From assembly GCF_002929745.1 (NCBI RefSeq), contig NZ_PJIQ01000009.1, positions 62,001 through 126,000 on the forward strand: a stretch of 64,000 bases of DNA. The letters are read 5' to 3'. Below are positions 27,187-36,784 of this stretch, one piece after another. A model generated the notes under the pieces. The model did not search any database. It was not told where the DNA came from and saw only the letters and a list, made by a program, of their open reading frames with translations. How positions within the stretch are numbered: position 1 is the stretch's first letter; each line of letters begins with the position of its first letter. The DNA comes from Arthrobacter sp. B1805. Lineage in GTDB: Bacteria; Actinomycetota; Actinomycetes; Actinomycetales; Micrococcaceae. The position numbers were made by a program, and so were the translations under genes.

Positions 27187-27193
27187 GATAATC

Positions 27194-30058
27194 ATGGCCA
27201 CTCGAACGTCCCCTGCCCCGCGGGGCCAGCAACAGACCCGCGGCAAGGGGGTACCCGCTGCTGCCGGGGCTGCCCGCAGCAAGGCGCCGGGAAAGGGTAC
27301 GGGGCGCGCTCCGGCGAAGACCCGCCAGGTCCCTGTCACACCGGAACCGCATCACGAGGACCAGCTCGCTCTTCCGCTGAGGGCCGTACGTGCCGTCTGG
27401 ATGGGCATGGCACGTGTCGTCGGTTCCGGTGTCCGTACGTTCGGACACGACGTGAGCCCTGACCGCGATATTCGCCGGGACGGGTCGGGCTTCTTCCTCC
27501 TCCTGGTCGCCCTGGCCGTCGCCGCCGTCGAGTGGTGGGCCCTGTCGGGCACGCCGGCTGATATCGTCCACGCCGCTGCCGGCGGCACGTTCGGCTGGAT
27601 GGCGCTGCTCCTGCCCTTCCTCCTCGTGATCGGCGCAGTCCGTCTCTTCAGGTACCCGGAGCGGCACCGCGCGAACAATCGCATCGCCATCGGGCAGCTC
27701 GTGATCCTCTTCGCCGGATCCGGCATCGCGCACCTCGTCGGCGGTCAGCCAGGACTCTCCGACGGACTGGACGCGCTGTGGCGCGCAGGTGGTGTCGTCG
27801 GCTTCCTCGTGGCCGGGCCGCTCAGCAGTGTGCTGACCGCCTGGCCCGTCGGGGTCCTCCTGGCCATCGTGATCTTCCTCGGCCTCCTGATCGTCACGGC
27901 GACACCCTTCCGGCACATTCCCGCACGCCTGCGCACCCTGTACGAGCACCTCATGGGGCAGGACCCGGACGACGACGGACACCGTCGCGAGGACGGCCAC
28001 GACCAGAGCTACCTGTACGAGACGCACGGTTCGACGGCGAAGCCGGAGCCGAAGCGGAGGAAGCGACTGTTCGGCAAGGACAGGGAGGACACCCCCTTCG
28101 ATGCCGAGCACGTCGACGCCACGGATGGTTACGTCGGTGACGAGGCGTTCGAGCGGGCGGTGATCGAGGACGAGGAGCGTCGCGCCCGGGAAGCACAGGC
28201 GGCGGTGCCGCCAGGGGTCCGTCGCCCGACCAAGCAGGAGCTGGCCGCGGAGGAGATCAAGCGATCGCAGTCCGCGCGCGTTCCGGTCACCGAAGCACCG
28301 GATCGCGCCCCGGAGGGCGCCACCGAGGCGATCGACGTCGTCCCCGCCGCCCGCGCACTGATCGTGCCGTCCACTCCCGTCCAGCCGCAGGTCCCGCCCA
28401 CGCCCATTCCGCAGCGCACCGAGCAGCTGCAGCTCGCCGGCGACGTGACCTACACCCTCCCGCCGTCGGACTACCTGCCCGCTGGCACGCCGCCGAAGGA
28501 GCGCTCCGAGGCGAACGACGCCGTCGTCGCGGCCCTGACGCACACCATGGACCAGTTCAACGTGGATGCGAAGGTGACGGGCTTCTCCCGGGGACCCACG
28601 GTGACGCGCTACGAGATCGAGCTGGCGCCCGGCACCAAGGTGGAGCGCGTCACCGCCCTGTCGAAAAACATCTCCTACGCTGTCGCCAGCTCGGACGTGC
28701 GCATCCTCTCGCCCATCCCGGGCAAGTCCGCCATCGGCATCGAGATCCCGAACACCGACCGCGAGACGGTGTCCCTGGGAGACGTGCTGCGCTCCGGCAA
28801 CGCGCGCAAGACGGAGCACCCGATGGTGATGGGAGTCGGCAAGGACGTCGAGGGTGGATTCGTCGTCGCCAACCTCGCGAAGATGCCCCACCTCCTCGTG
28901 GCAGGCGCCACCGGCGCGGGCAAGTCCTCCTTCGTGAACTCGATGATCACGTCGATCCTCATGCGCTCGACCCCGGACGAGGTCCGCATGGTCATGGTGG
29001 ACCCGAAGCGCGTCGAGCTCACGGCGTACGAGGGCGTCCCGCACCTCATCACGCCCATCATCACGAACCCGAAGAAGGCGGCCGAAGCGCTGCAGTGGGT
29101 CGTCCGGGAGATGGACACGCGGTACGACGACCTCGCGAACTACGGGTACAAGCACATCGACGACTTCAACAAGGCGGTGCGCAACGGCAAGGTGGTGCCG
29201 CCGGAGGGTTCGAAGCGCGTCGTGCGGCCCTACCCCTACCTCCTGGTCATCGTGGACGAGCTCGCCGACCTGATGATGGTCGCCCCGCGGGACGTCGAGG
29301 ACTCGATCGTGAGGATCACGCAGCTCGCGCGTGCCGCCGGCATCCACCTCGTACTCGCGACCCAGCGACCATCGGTCGACGTCGTCACCGGCCTGATCAA
29401 GGCGAACGTCCCCTCCCGCATGGCGTTCGCGACGTCGTCGGTCACGGACTCCCGCGTGGTCCTCGACCAGCCGGGCGCGGAAAAGTTGATCGGCCAGGGA
29501 GACGCCCTGTTCCTGCCGATGGGCGCCTCGAAACCGATGCGCGTGCAGGGCGCCTGGGTCACCGAGTCGGAGATCCATCGCGTCGTCGAACACGTGAAGG
29601 GCCAGCTCCAGGCCGTCTACCGCGAGGACGTCGCGGTCGAGGCGCCGAAGAAGCAGATCGACGACGACATCGGGGACGACCTCGACGTGCTGCTGCAGGC
29701 CACCGAACTCGTCGTCACGACACAGTTCGGCTCCACCTCCATGCTGCAGCGCAAACTCCGGGTCGGGTTCGCCAAGGCCGGGCGGCTCATGGACCTGCTC
29801 GAGTCACGCGGCGTCGTCGGTCCCTCGGAGGGATCGAAGGCTCGCGACGTGCTGGTCAAGCCCGACGACCTCGAACCCGTCCTCGCGGCGATGCGTGGAG
29901 ACGGGCCTCCCGTCGAAGCTGCCCGTCCCGTCCAGGGACCGATCGACCTCGTGGCCGACGACCTCGCGTCCCGCGCGCAGGCAGTTGACTACCACGACGG
30001 CGCGGACGGCAGCGACGACGACGGCGCCGAGGACGCCTGGAACCTCACGGGCAGGTAG
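27194..30058 (+). CDS. ftsK: DNA translocase FtsK/SpoIIIE
   Basis: 954 aa. Pumps chromosomal DNA through the division septum. Four N-terminal TM helices (about 90-235), a charged, disordered linker to about 410, the alpha and beta motor with Walker A GATGAGKSS (about 572-580) and Walker B LLVIVDELADLM, and a C-terminal winged-helix gamma domain (TSMLQRKLRVGFAKAGRLMD) that reads KOPS/SRS-type sites. ATG 27194 is chosen over an upstream start at 27137 because of the -10 at 27181. The TAG stop lies inside the -10 of pgsA. Confidence 0.95.
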   Translation: MATRTSPAPRGQQQTRGKGVPAAAGAARSKAPGKGTGRAPAKTRQVPVTPEPHHEDQLALPLRAVRAVWMGMARVVGSGVRTFGHDVSPDRDIRRDGSGFFLLLVALAVAAVEWWALSGTPADIVHAAAGGTFGWMALLLPFLLVIGAVRLFRYPERHRANNRIAIGQLVILFAGSGIAHLVGGQPGLSDGLDALWRAGGVVGFLVAGPLSSVLTAWPVGVLLAIVIFLGLLIVTATPFRHIPARLRTLYEHLMGQDPDDDGHRREDGHDQSYLYETHGSTAKPEPKRRKRLFGKDREDTPFDAEHVDATDGYVGDEAFERAVIEDEERRAREAQAAVPPGVRRPTKQELAAEEIKRSQSARVPVTEAPDRAPEGATEAIDVVPAARALIVPSTPVQPQVPPTPIPQRTEQLQLAGDVTYTLPPSDYLPAGTPPKERSEANDAVVAALTHTMDQFNVDAKVTGFSRGPTVTRYEIELAPGTKVERVTALSKNISYAVASSDVRILSPIPGKSAIGIEIPNTDRETVSLGDVLRSGNARKTEHPMVMGVGKDVEGGFVVANLAKMPHLLVAGATGAGKSSFVNSMITSILMRSTPDEVRMVMVDPKRVELTAYEGVPHLITPIITNPKKAAEALQWVVREMDTRYDDLANYGYKHIDDFNKAVRNGKVVPPEGSKRVVRPYPYLLVIVDELADLMMVAPRDVEDSIVRITQLARAAGIHLVLATQRPSVDVVTGLIKANVPSRMAFATSSVTDSRVVLDQPGAEKLIGQGDALFLPMGASKPMRVQGAWVTESEIHRVVEHVKGQLQAVYREDVAVEAPKKQIDDDIGDDLDVLLQATELVVTTQFGSTSMLQRKLRVGFAKAGRLMDLLESRGVVGPSEGSKARDVLVKPDDLEPVLAAMRGDGPPVEAARPVQGPIDLVADDLASRAQAVDYHDGADGSDDDGAEDAWNLTGR

Positions 30059-30061
30059 CCT
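30056..30061 (+). promoter_or_regulatory. Leaderless -10 (TAGCCT) of pgsA-cinA
   Basis: TAGCCT, whose first three bases are the ftsK stop, ends 6 nt before GTG 30068. Confidence 0.6.
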
Positions 30062-30067
30062 GAAGTC

Positions 30068-30655
30068 GTGAGTAGCTCCTCGACCCCGGCGGTGCCGGTC
30101 CTCAACATCGCGAACGTCCTCACGGTCGTGCGCATCCTGCTGGTTCCGTTCTTCATCTGGTTCCTTCTGCTCGACGACGGAAGCGCGGGGCTGTTCCGCT
30201 GGCTCGCCGTCCTCACCTTCGCCGTGGCGATCTACACCGACAAGCTCGACGGAGACCTGGCGCGGAGCAGGGGACTGATCACGGACTTCGGCAAGATCGC
30301 CGATCCGATCGCGGACAAGCTGCTCATCGGGTCCGCACTCGTGCTGCTGTCCGTACTCGGCGAGTTGTGGTGGTGGGTGACGATCGTGATCCTCGTCCGC
30401 GAGATCGGCATCACCCTGCTGCGGTTCGCGGTCATCCGGTACGGAGTCATGCCGGCCTCGCGCGGAGGCAAGCTGAAGACGGTCGTCCAGACCGCTGCGA
30501 TCCTGCTGTTCCTCATCCCGCTGCAGGCCATCGCCGGAGACTGGGCCTGGTGGCCCGCAGCCGTGGTCATGGCGGCAGCCGTCGTGATCACGGTAGTGAC
30601 AGGCGTGGACTACGTCCTCCAGGCGATACGCCTGCGGGCAGGTGCCCGACGGTGA
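30068..30655 (+). CDS. pgsA: CDP-alcohol phosphatidyltransferase (PgsA type)
   Basis: 195 aa membrane enzyme. The CDP-alcohol motif DG-x2-AR-x8-G-x3-D-x3-D reads DGDLARSRGLITDFG followed by KIADPIAD. Likely CDP-diacylglycerol:glycerol-3-phosphate phosphatidyltransferase, as expected beside cinA in actinobacteria. About six TM helices. Start GTG 30068. The stop overlaps cinA (GTGA). Confidence 0.9.
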   Translation: MSSSSTPAVPVLNIANVLTVVRILLVPFFIWFLLLDDGSAGLFRWLAVLTFAVAIYTDKLDGDLARSRGLITDFGKIADPIADKLLIGSALVLLSVLGELWWWVTIVILVREIGITLLRFAVIRYGVMPASRGGKLKTVVQTAAILLFLIPLQAIAGDWAWWPAAVVMAAAVVITVVTGVDYVLQAIRLRAGARR

Positions 30656-31149
30656 GCGCCCCCGCGTCAGCGGCCGACGTCGTCGCGCTGGCCGCACGCC
30701 TCGGGCTGACCGTCGCGACGGCAGAATCCCTGACGGCGGGAATGATCGCTTCGGCACTTGCCGATGTGCCGGGGGCGTCCACCGTATTGAGAGGCGGAAT
30801 AGTCGCCTATCAGGTTCCGGTCAAGCGAGACCTGCTGGGCGTCGACGCTGAGCTCCTTGCAGCCGCCGGCGCCGTCGACCCGCGCGTTGCAGCAGCTATG
30901 GCGACCGGCGCGCGGACTGCGCTGTCCGCCGACATCGGTGTCGCGACCACCGGCGTCGCGGGTCCGTCGGCCCACGAGGGTAAACCGGTAGGGACGGTTT
31001 TCACGGCGATCTCGACGGCTTCCGGTACCGAATCCTTCGAGCACCACTTCGCGGGAGACCGGGAGGGCATCAGGATGGCCTCACGCGACGCGGCGCTGGC
31101 GGAGCTCTTCCGGGAGCTGTCCAGGGGAACAAACAGTGGTCGAGGGTAG
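30652..31149 (+). CDS. cinA: CinA-family nicotinamide-nucleotide amidohydrolase
   Basis: 165 aa, only the C-terminal CinA domain (PncC type), deamidating NMN. VATAESLTAGMIASALADVPGAS, RGGIVAYQVPVKRDLLGV and TTGVAGPSAHEGKPVGTVF are diagnostic. GTG 30652 overlaps the pgsA stop. The pgsA-cinA-clgR order is conserved in actinobacteria. Confidence 0.92.
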   Translation: MSAPASAADVVALAARLGLTVATAESLTAGMIASALADVPGASTVLRGGIVAYQVPVKRDLLGVDAELLAAAGAVDPRVAAAMATGARTALSADIGVATTGVAGPSAHEGKPVGTVFTAISTASGTESFEHHFAGDREGIRMASRDAALAELFRELSRGTNSGRG

Positions 31150-31367
31150 TTATAAACAATGCCGGCCGTTGATAGGGTTGGCGACTTAGGCTCAAGCAGA
31201 TCGGGCAGGTCATCATCAGCGGCGCACCCCGTCCGGGGTTCTCGCCGCATATATGAGGGAGCAAGGCGATACAGATGGTAAAGCAGCCCGTGTCCGTAAA
31301 CGGCGTGGTCCGTTGGCGTGATGTGGGGTTGGCAGATGATGCACAACGCAAGCCTAAGGAGCGCAAG

Positions 31368-31715
31368 ATGGTAGTTCTTCGCCATGAGATCGGCGACGTC
31401 CTCCGTGACGTCCGCCAGCGCCAGGGCCGTACCCTGCGCGAGGTATCGCACAGTGCGAGGGTCTCCCTCGGATACCTCAGCGAGGTCGAGCGTGGACAGA
31501 AGGAAGCATCGTCTGAACTTCTCTCATCAATCTGCAGTGCACTCGAGGTGCCGCTTTCCTCGATGCTGCGGGAAGTCAGCGACCGTTTGGCAGAAGCAGA
31601 AGGCGTGTCCATCCCGGACACAATTCCTCAGGAATTCTCCCGGGAGTTCGGGAATGACCTGAACGACGAATTGAACGACGACTTCCGTCGGGGACTTGCG
31701 GCCACGAACCGCTAG
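31368..31715 (+). CDS. clgR: ClgR-like XRE transcriptional regulator
   Basis: 115 aa. Single HTH ([36 protein letters not shown] split over helices 2-4), the hallmark ClgR sequence; ClgR activates clp protease and other stress genes in Corynebacterium, Streptomyces and Mycobacterium. ATG 31368 has AAGGAG 6 nt upstream and matches the short ClgR proteins; an in-frame ATG at 31275 would add 31 residues with weaker SD support. The C-terminus is acidic. A 180-nt leader separates it from cinA. Confidence 0.88.
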   Translation: MVVLRHEIGDVLRDVRQRQGRTLREVSHSARVSLGYLSEVERGQKEASSELLSSICSALEVPLSSMLREVSDRLAEAEGVSIPDTIPQEFSREFGNDLNDELNDDFRRGLAATNR

Positions 31716-31729
31716 TCGCCCCACGACAA

Positions 31730-31760
31730 GGAAGGCCTGTCCCTGCGGGACGGGCCTTCC
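31730..31760. terminator. Terminator between clgR and marR
   Basis: GGAAGGCCTGTCCC pairs with GGGACGGGCCTTCC around TGC, one bulged position. It lies between convergent genes and can serve both. Confidence 0.75.
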
Positions 31761-31769
31761 TGCTGTCTG

Positions 31770-32279
31770 CTACCAGTTGTCCTTGGTATAGGTGTTGTTC
31801 AGCTGGGCGATGAGCGTGCCGAGCCTGGTGAGGTCTTCGACGTCCCAGTCCTCCATGAGCTGGTGGAACGCCTGCTTGCGTGCCGTCTGCGCAGCGACGA
31901 GCTGGTGCGTGCCTGCTTCCGTGAGCGAGATCGACTGGGCGCGGCCGTCGAGCGGGTCGGCTTCCTTCTGGACGAGTCCGAGCTGTTCGAGCATCGCGAT
32001 CTGGCGGCTGACCGAGGGTTTGCCCACTCCGACGCTGGCGGCTATGTCCGTGAGGCGCATCGAGCCCTCGCGCTGGAGGATCACGAGTAGACCGTAAGCC
32101 GCCGGTTCCATGTCGGGGTGCACCCGGCGCGCTACTTTGTACGAGTTCGACCGCGCGCGGCGCCACAACATGCTCAGTTGCTGTTCGAGGGACTCGATGG
32201 CGGCGTCGGTGTCGGCATCTTCCCCGGGGGAGCCTGCAAGGCCCGTGCCAGGGTCTGTGGTACTCGGCTTGGCGTTCAT
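31770..32279 (-). CDS. MarR family regulator
   Basis: 169 aa winged-helix protein: LLVILQREGSMRLTDIAASVGVGKPSVSRQIAMLEQLGLVQKEADPLDGRAQSISLTEAG arranged as the MarR HTH and wing (DGRAQ). Effector unknown. ATG 32279 is chosen because TACAAT lies 6 nt upstream; a longer open frame reaches 32504. Targets are not obvious: both neighbours face other ways. Confidence 0.88.
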   Translation of the reverse strand: MNAKPSTTDPGTGLAGSPGEDADTDAAIESLEQQLSMLWRRARSNSYKVARRVHPDMEPAAYGLLVILQREGSMRLTDIAASVGVGKPSVSRQIAMLEQLGLVQKEADPLDGRAQSISLTEAGTHQLVAAQTARKQAFHQLMEDWDVEDLTRLGTLIAQLNNTYTKDNW

Positions 32280-32285
32280 GGGCCA

Positions 32286-32291
32286 ATTGTA
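32286..32291 (-). promoter_or_regulatory. Leaderless -10 (TACAAT) of marR
   Basis: Minus-strand TACAAT, near-consensus, 6 nt before ATG 32279. Confidence 0.65.
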
Positions 32292-32539
32292 GGGTTCAGC
32301 GGTCCGTGCGACACCATGCAGGACGACGCTGGATGCACCGGGCCTGTCCTGGGTGAGCGACGGCCCGAGCGGTCCGGCGCCGAGGCCCGCACGAAAGTGG
32401 GTGAAGTAGCCAATGCGTGCTGACGGTGTCCGCACGCATGATGGAGTGGGGGCGGAGCATCGATGGCGGACGATCGGAGGTCCGGGCGCTACGGGCGGCT
32501 GCACGATGACCAGCTAAGGACGAGGGCAGGACGGATGAC

Positions 32540-32758
32540 ATGCGATTGAGTGACTTCTGGCGTCTGATGGACGACGAGTTCGGCGAACGGTACTCGCGGA
32601 CGTTGGCGCGCGATCTGGTCGTGGATCAGTTGGGCGACAGGACAGCGGCGGAAGCGCTGGGCGCGGGCGTCGACCCGAAGGCCGTCTGGGAGGCGGTGTG
32701 CCGTGCGCAGGATGTGCCGCGCGAGCGATGGCTGGGCCGGGATGTGAAGCCGCGGTGA
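32540..32758 (+). CDS. DUF3046 protein
   Basis: 72 aa, full length for DUF3046 (RLSDFWRLMDDEFGERYSRTLARDLV, VDPKAVWEAVC, VPRERWLG). Found directly upstream of recA in most actinobacteria; function unknown. ATG 32540 has a purine-rich stretch upstream. Its link with recA and the DNA-damage promoters just downstream makes a repair-associated role worth testing, but nothing in the sequence states one. Confidence 0.88.
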   Translation: MRLSDFWRLMDDEFGERYSRTLARDLVVDQLGDRTAAEALGAGVDPKAVWEAVCRAQDVPRERWLGRDVKPR

Positions 32759-32806
32759 TGCCTCCTCCGACGGGCCGCGGGGACACGCGGAGGACCGACA
32801 GAATAA

Positions 32807-32836
32807 TCGAATACCTGTTCGGGTAGGGGATATGAT
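32807..32836 (+). promoter_or_regulatory. recA distal promoter with LexA-type box
   Basis: TCGAATACCTGTTCGG (32807-32822) resembles the actinobacterial SOS box TCGAAC-N4-GTTCGA with three differences; TATGAT at 32831-32836 is a strong -10. The box covers the -35 position, as expected for LexA repression. Confidence 0.65.
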
Positions 32837-32885
32837 GGTGACGGAGGCGGCGCGCTTGTGCACATAGCGACGGCCACACCTCAAA

Positions 32886-32908
32886 CTGTCGGCGCAGGCT
32901 AATACAGT
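32886..32908 (+). promoter_or_regulatory. recA proximal RecA-NDp (PafBC-type) promoter
   Basis: CTGTCGGCG, 8 nt, TACAGT: matches the mycobacterial RecA/LexA-independent damage promoter TTGTCRGTG-N8-TANNNT at 7 of 9 upstream positions with exact spacing and an exact -10 pattern. Confidence 0.65.
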
Positions 32909-32959
32909 CGAAATGAACACGTAAACAGGCCAGTTGGCCATGAGTAACCGAGGTGAAGA

Positions 32960-34003
32960 ATGGCCGCTCCAGACCGCGAGAAAGCCCTAGAAGCTGCTCT
33001 CGCCCAGATCGACAAGCAGTACGGCAAGGGTTCCATCATGCGTCTGGGCGATGAGACCAGGGCGCCGATCGAGACCATCTCCACGAGTTCCATTGCCCTG
33101 GATGCCGCACTCGGCATCGGTGGCCTCCCTCGCGGCAGGGTCGTCGAGATCTATGGTCCGGAGTCCTCCGGTAAGACCACCGTCGCCCTGCATGCCGTGG
33201 CGAGCGCCCAGCGCAACGGAGGCATCGCGGCCTTCATCGACGCTGAGCACGCGCTGGACCCCGAGTACGCCAAGAGGCTCGGCGTGGACACGGACGCGCT
33301 CCTCGTATCGCAGCCGGACACGGGTGAGCAGGCGTTGGAGATCATGGACATGCTGGTGGGCTCCGGTTCCATCGATATCGTCGTGATCGACTCCGTTGCG
33401 GCACTCGTGCCGCGGGCGGAGATCGAGGGCGAGATGGGCGACAGCCACGTGGGCCTGCAGGCCCGGCTGATGAGCCAGGCACTCCGCAAGATCACCGGAC
33501 GCCTGAGCCAGACGAAGACGACTGCGATCTTCATCAACCAGTTGCGCGAGAAGATCGGCGTGTTCTTCGGAAGCCCCGAGACCACCACGGGTGGCAAGGC
33601 GCTGAAGTTCTACGCGTCGGTGCGGATCGACGTACGCCGCATCGAGACCCTGAAGGAAGGCGTGAACCCGGTGGGTAACCGGACCCGCGCCAAGATCGTG
33701 AAGAACAAGATGGCCCCGCCCTTCAAGCAGGCCGAGTTCGACATCCTGTACGGGCATGGCATCTCACGCGAAGGCGGACTCATCGATGTCGGGGTGGAGA
33801 ACGCGCTGGTCAAGAAGTCCGGCGCCTGGTTCACCTACGACGGCGACCAGCTGGGGCAGGGTAAGGAGAACGCCAGGAAGTTCCTCATCGACAACCCGGA
33901 TCTGGCTGATGAGCTCGAACAGAAGATCAGGGTGAAGCTGGGCATAGGGATGCCGGTCGAAGAGCCTCCAGCGCCGAAGCTCAAGGCTGTCAGCGGCGAG
34001 TAG
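32960..34003 (+). CDS. recA: Recombinase RecA
   Basis: 347 aa, intein-free. Strand exchange and LexA co-protease. Walker [10 protein letters not shown], the L2 region [19 protein letters not shown], and the C-terminal KKSGAWFTY block are intact. Start ATG 32960 with GAGGTGAAG upstream. Two promoters of different type precede it. recX follows after 4 nt. Confidence 0.98.
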   Translation: MAAPDREKALEAALAQIDKQYGKGSIMRLGDETRAPIETISTSSIALDAALGIGGLPRGRVVEIYGPESSGKTTVALHAVASAQRNGGIAAFIDAEHALDPEYAKRLGVDTDALLVSQPDTGEQALEIMDMLVGSGSIDIVVIDSVAALVPRAEIEGEMGDSHVGLQARLMSQALRKITGRLSQTKTTAIFINQLREKIGVFFGSPETTTGGKALKFYASVRIDVRRIETLKEGVNPVGNRTRAKIVKNKMAPPFKQAEFDILYGHGISREGGLIDVGVENALVKKSGAWFTYDGDQLGQGKENARKFLIDNPDLADELEQKIRVKLGIGMPVEEPPAPKLKAVSGE

Positions 34004-34007
34004 CCGA

Positions 34008-35114
34008 GTGGCATCCCAGGAGGACCTGGAGCCGGTCGAGTGGGGAGTGTCATTCGGCCGGTTCGGCTCGGACGCTTCAGCTGGTGCTGCCGAATCGGAG
34101 CAGCCTCCGCGGCGGTCGACGTCCAAGCGACAAGGGCTGACGCGGTCGGCCTCGTCGTCCTTCGGTGCCAAAGGGCTGAGCAGCGGGACGAAAGGGTCTC
34201 GGGGCTCATCCCGCGGTACCCGCTCCCAGCGGAACGGTGGCGGATCCGACCGCGTGCCGTTCGACGATCCCTTCGGTCCCGTTGTCGGCGCGTCCGCTGA
34301 CTCCCTCCAGGATCATGCCCTGCCCGAGCGCCTGCGAGGGCGGATTGCGGGCACCGACACTGCGGGGTCCCGTTCGCAGCGTGCCGGCGGTCCGTCTGAA
34401 CCAGCAGGCAGCGATGCTCCGGATCGTGACGGCGTAGATGGTGATGGCTCATACCCCGATGCGCCAGCCGCGGGCGCGACGAGTCGTCGCCCAGCAGACG
34501 GGTCGGGACGATCGGGTGGACGATCTGCGAGTCGTCGCACTGGAGGCACCGGCTGGGGTCGTTCCGGTGGCCCGTCGTCGCCCGCGGGTGAGGAGATGGG
34601 CGACCCGGAGGCGCTTCGGAGTGACGAGGACTGGGCATCGGAGGCGCGTGCCATCCTGCTGCGCCAGCTGGCCCTCGGTCCGCGGAGCAGGCACCAGCTC
34701 GAGCGGAAGCTCGCCGATCGTGACATACCGGCCGCGACGGCGTCGGCGCTGCTCGACCGGTTCGAGGAAGTACAGCTGATCGATGACGCCGAATTCGCCC
34801 GGATGTGGGTGCGTACCCGCACTGCTGCGAAGTCGCTGTCACGAGCATCCCTGCGGCGTGAGCTCGCGGACAAGGGCATCGAGTCGGAACTGGCTGAGGA
34901 CGCCCTCCTGCAGATCAGCGACGACGACGAACGCGAGCAGGCCCGGGACGTAGTCCGCCGGAAGCTCCGCTTCCGCGCCGACCTCTCGGACCGCGCTGCT
35001 CGAGAGAAAGAGGTGCGCCGGCTCGTCGGCGTACTGGCACGCAAGGGCTACAGCCCCGGTGCGGCGTTCTCCATCGTGAAGGACGTCATCGCGGACACCG
35101 AAGCACTCGACTGA
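34008..35114 (+). CDS. recX: Regulatory protein RecX with long N-terminal extension
   Basis: 368 aa, about twice the usual length. The RecX three-helix repeats occupy residues about 205-368 ([41 protein letters not shown]). Residues 1-200 are Ser/Gly/Arg-rich and probably disordered. GTG 34008 is 4 nt after recA; a Met at about residue 197 (ATG 34596) would give a canonical-length RecX, so the extension needs confirmation. RecX limits RecA filaments. Confidence 0.85.
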   Translation: MASQEDLEPVEWGVSFGRFGSDASAGAAESEQPPRRSTSKRQGLTRSASSSFGAKGLSSGTKGSRGSSRGTRSQRNGGGSDRVPFDDPFGPVVGASADSLQDHALPERLRGRIAGTDTAGSRSQRAGGPSEPAGSDAPDRDGVDGDGSYPDAPAAGATSRRPADGSGRSGGRSASRRTGGTGWGRSGGPSSPAGEEMGDPEALRSDEDWASEARAILLRQLALGPRSRHQLERKLADRDIPAATASALLDRFEEVQLIDDAEFARMWVRTRTAAKSLSRASLRRELADKGIESELAEDALLQISDDDEREQARDVVRRKLRFRADLSDRAAREKEVRRLVGVLARKGYSPGAAFSIVKDVIADTEALD

Positions 35115-35220
35115 TCCGCGGTGACCGACCGCGACCGGCCGCTTCGAGAACAGGTGCTTCGGCGCTGCAGTGCTGCGGCACCGGACTGGCCCGGATTGTG
35201 GGCCTCCCCGTGGCCAGCCG

Positions 35221-35226
35221 TACGCT
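35221..35226 (+). promoter_or_regulatory. Leaderless -10 (TACGCT) of miaB
   Basis: TACGCT ends 7 nt before GTG 35234; TTGTGG (35196-35201) is a possible -35 at 19 bp. Confidence 0.55.
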
Positions 35227-35233
35227 TAAGGGT

Positions 35234-36784
35234 GTGAGCATGACACTTCCCCTCCCCATCGCAGGTACCGTGAGCAGCGCGCTGGGCGACCCCGATGCGG
35301 CCGCCCAGCGCACGTACGAGGTGCGGACTTTCGGCTGCCAGATGAACGTCCACGATTCCGAGCGGATCTCCGGACTGCTCGAAGATGCCGGGCTCAGCCG
35401 TGTCGAGGGTGGCCAGGCGGACGTCGTCGTCTTCAACACCTGCGCCGTGCGCGAGAATGCCGACAACAAGCTCTACGGGAACCTCGGAATGCTCAAGGCG
35501 GTGAAGGAAGCGCGCCCGGGGATGCAGATCGCCGTCGGCGGCTGCCTCGCCCAGAAGGACAGGGAGACCATCCTCAGGAAGGCGCCGTGGGTCGACGCCG
35601 TCTTCGGGACCCACAACATCGGCGCCCTGCCCGCCCTTCTGCAGCGCGCCCGGCACAACCAGGACGCCCAGCTCGAGATCCTCGAATCACTCGACGTCTT
35701 CCCCTCGACGCTGCCGACCAGGCGCGAATCCGTCTATGCGGGGTGGGTGTCCATCTCCGTCGGCTGCAACAACACCTGCACGTTCTGCATCGTGCCGTCG
35801 TTGCGCGGTAAGGAGCGCGACCGCAGGCCCGGGGAGATCCTCGCCGAGATCGAGGCCCTCGTGGCCGACGGCGCGGTCGAGGTCACGCTCCTCGGACAGA
35901 ACGTGAACTCCTACGGTGTCGAGTTCGGCGACCGTGGAGCCTTCGCAAAGCTGCTGCGCGCGTGTGGATCCATCGAGGGGCTCGAAAGAGTGCGCTTCAC
36001 GAGTCCCCATCCCGCCGCTTTCACGGATGACGTAATCGACGCGATGGCGGAGACTCCGAACGTCATGCCGCAGTTGCACATGCCCCTGCAGTCGGGATCG
36101 GACCGCGTGCTGAAGGCGATGCGCCGTTCATACCGCTCCAGTCGCTTCCTCGGGATCCTGGATCGCGTGCGTGAACGGATGCCCCACGCCGCGATCTCCA
36201 CGGACATCATCGTCGGGTTCCCCGGGGAGACCGACGAGGACTTCCAGGCGACCCTCGACGTCGTCGAGCAGTCCCGCTTCGCGACTGCCTTCACCTTCCA
36301 GTACTCCCGGCGCCCCGGAACCCCCGCAGCGGATCTTCCGGACCAGTTGCCGAAGGCGGTGGTGCAGGAGCGCTTCGAGCGCCTGACCGCCCTGCAGGAC
36401 CGGATCGCCCGCGAGGAGAACGCGCGCCAGGTAGGTACCCGCGTCGAGGTGCTCGTCACCGATCAGCAGGGCCGCAAGGGAAGCGAGACACATCGTCTCA
36501 CCGGGCGCTCACGCGATCAGCGCCTCGTCCACTTCTCCGTGCCGGACGGCGCGGAGGTGCCACGGCCCGGGGACTTCGTGACCCTGCCCATCACCGAGGC
36601 TGCGTCCTTCCACCTCATGTCCGACCCGACCACCGAGGAGTACAGCCTCCGGCGCTCCCGCGCCGGGGATGCCTGGGACAGGAGCCAGGCCGACTCCTGC
36701 GGCGTCCCCGCACCCTCGGACGGCGGTCCCCGTCCCGTCCTGCTGGGCATGCCGTCGCTGCCTGTGCGGGGGAGCGCTTCTTGA
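35234..36784 (+). CDS. miaB: tRNA-2-methylthio-N6-dimethylallyladenosine synthase MiaB
   Basis: 516 aa radical SAM methylthiotransferase acting on position 37. UPF0004 domain with Cys in [21 protein letters not shown] and GGCLAQ; radical [12 protein letters not shown]-terminal TRAM domain ([13 protein letters not shown]). Start GTG 35234 is favoured by the -10 at 35221; ATG 35240 is two codons inside. Overlaps miaA by 4 nt, coupling the two steps of the same modification. Confidence 0.94.
   Translation: MSMTLPLPIAGTVSSALGDPDAAAQRTYEVRTFGCQMNVHDSERISGLLEDAGLSRVEGGQADVVVFNTCAVRENADNKLYGNLGMLKAVKEARPGMQIAVGGCLAQKDRETILRKAPWVDAVFGTHNIGALPALLQRARHNQDAQLEILESLDVFPSTLPTRRESVYAGWVSISVGCNNTCTFCIVPSLRGKERDRRPGEILAEIEALVADGAVEVTLLGQNVNSYGVEFGDRGAFAKLLRACGSIEGLERVRFTSPHPAAFTDDVIDAMAETPNVMPQLHMPLQSGSDRVLKAMRRSYRSSRFLGILDRVRERMPHAAISTDIIVGFPGETDEDFQATLDVVEQSRFATAFTFQYSRRPGTPAADLPDQLPKAVVQERFERLTALQDRIAREENARQVGTRVEVLVTDQQGRKGSETHRLTGRSRDQRLVHFSVPDGAEVPRPGDFVTLPITEAASFHLMSDPTTEEYSLRRSRAGDAWDRSQADSCGVPAPSDGGPRPVLLGMPSLPVRGSAS

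Noticed and set aside
31275..31367. Longer N-terminus for ClgR from ATG 31275
   Set aside because: SD is 13 nt from that ATG, while ATG 31368 has an ideal AAGGAG; kept only as an alternative.
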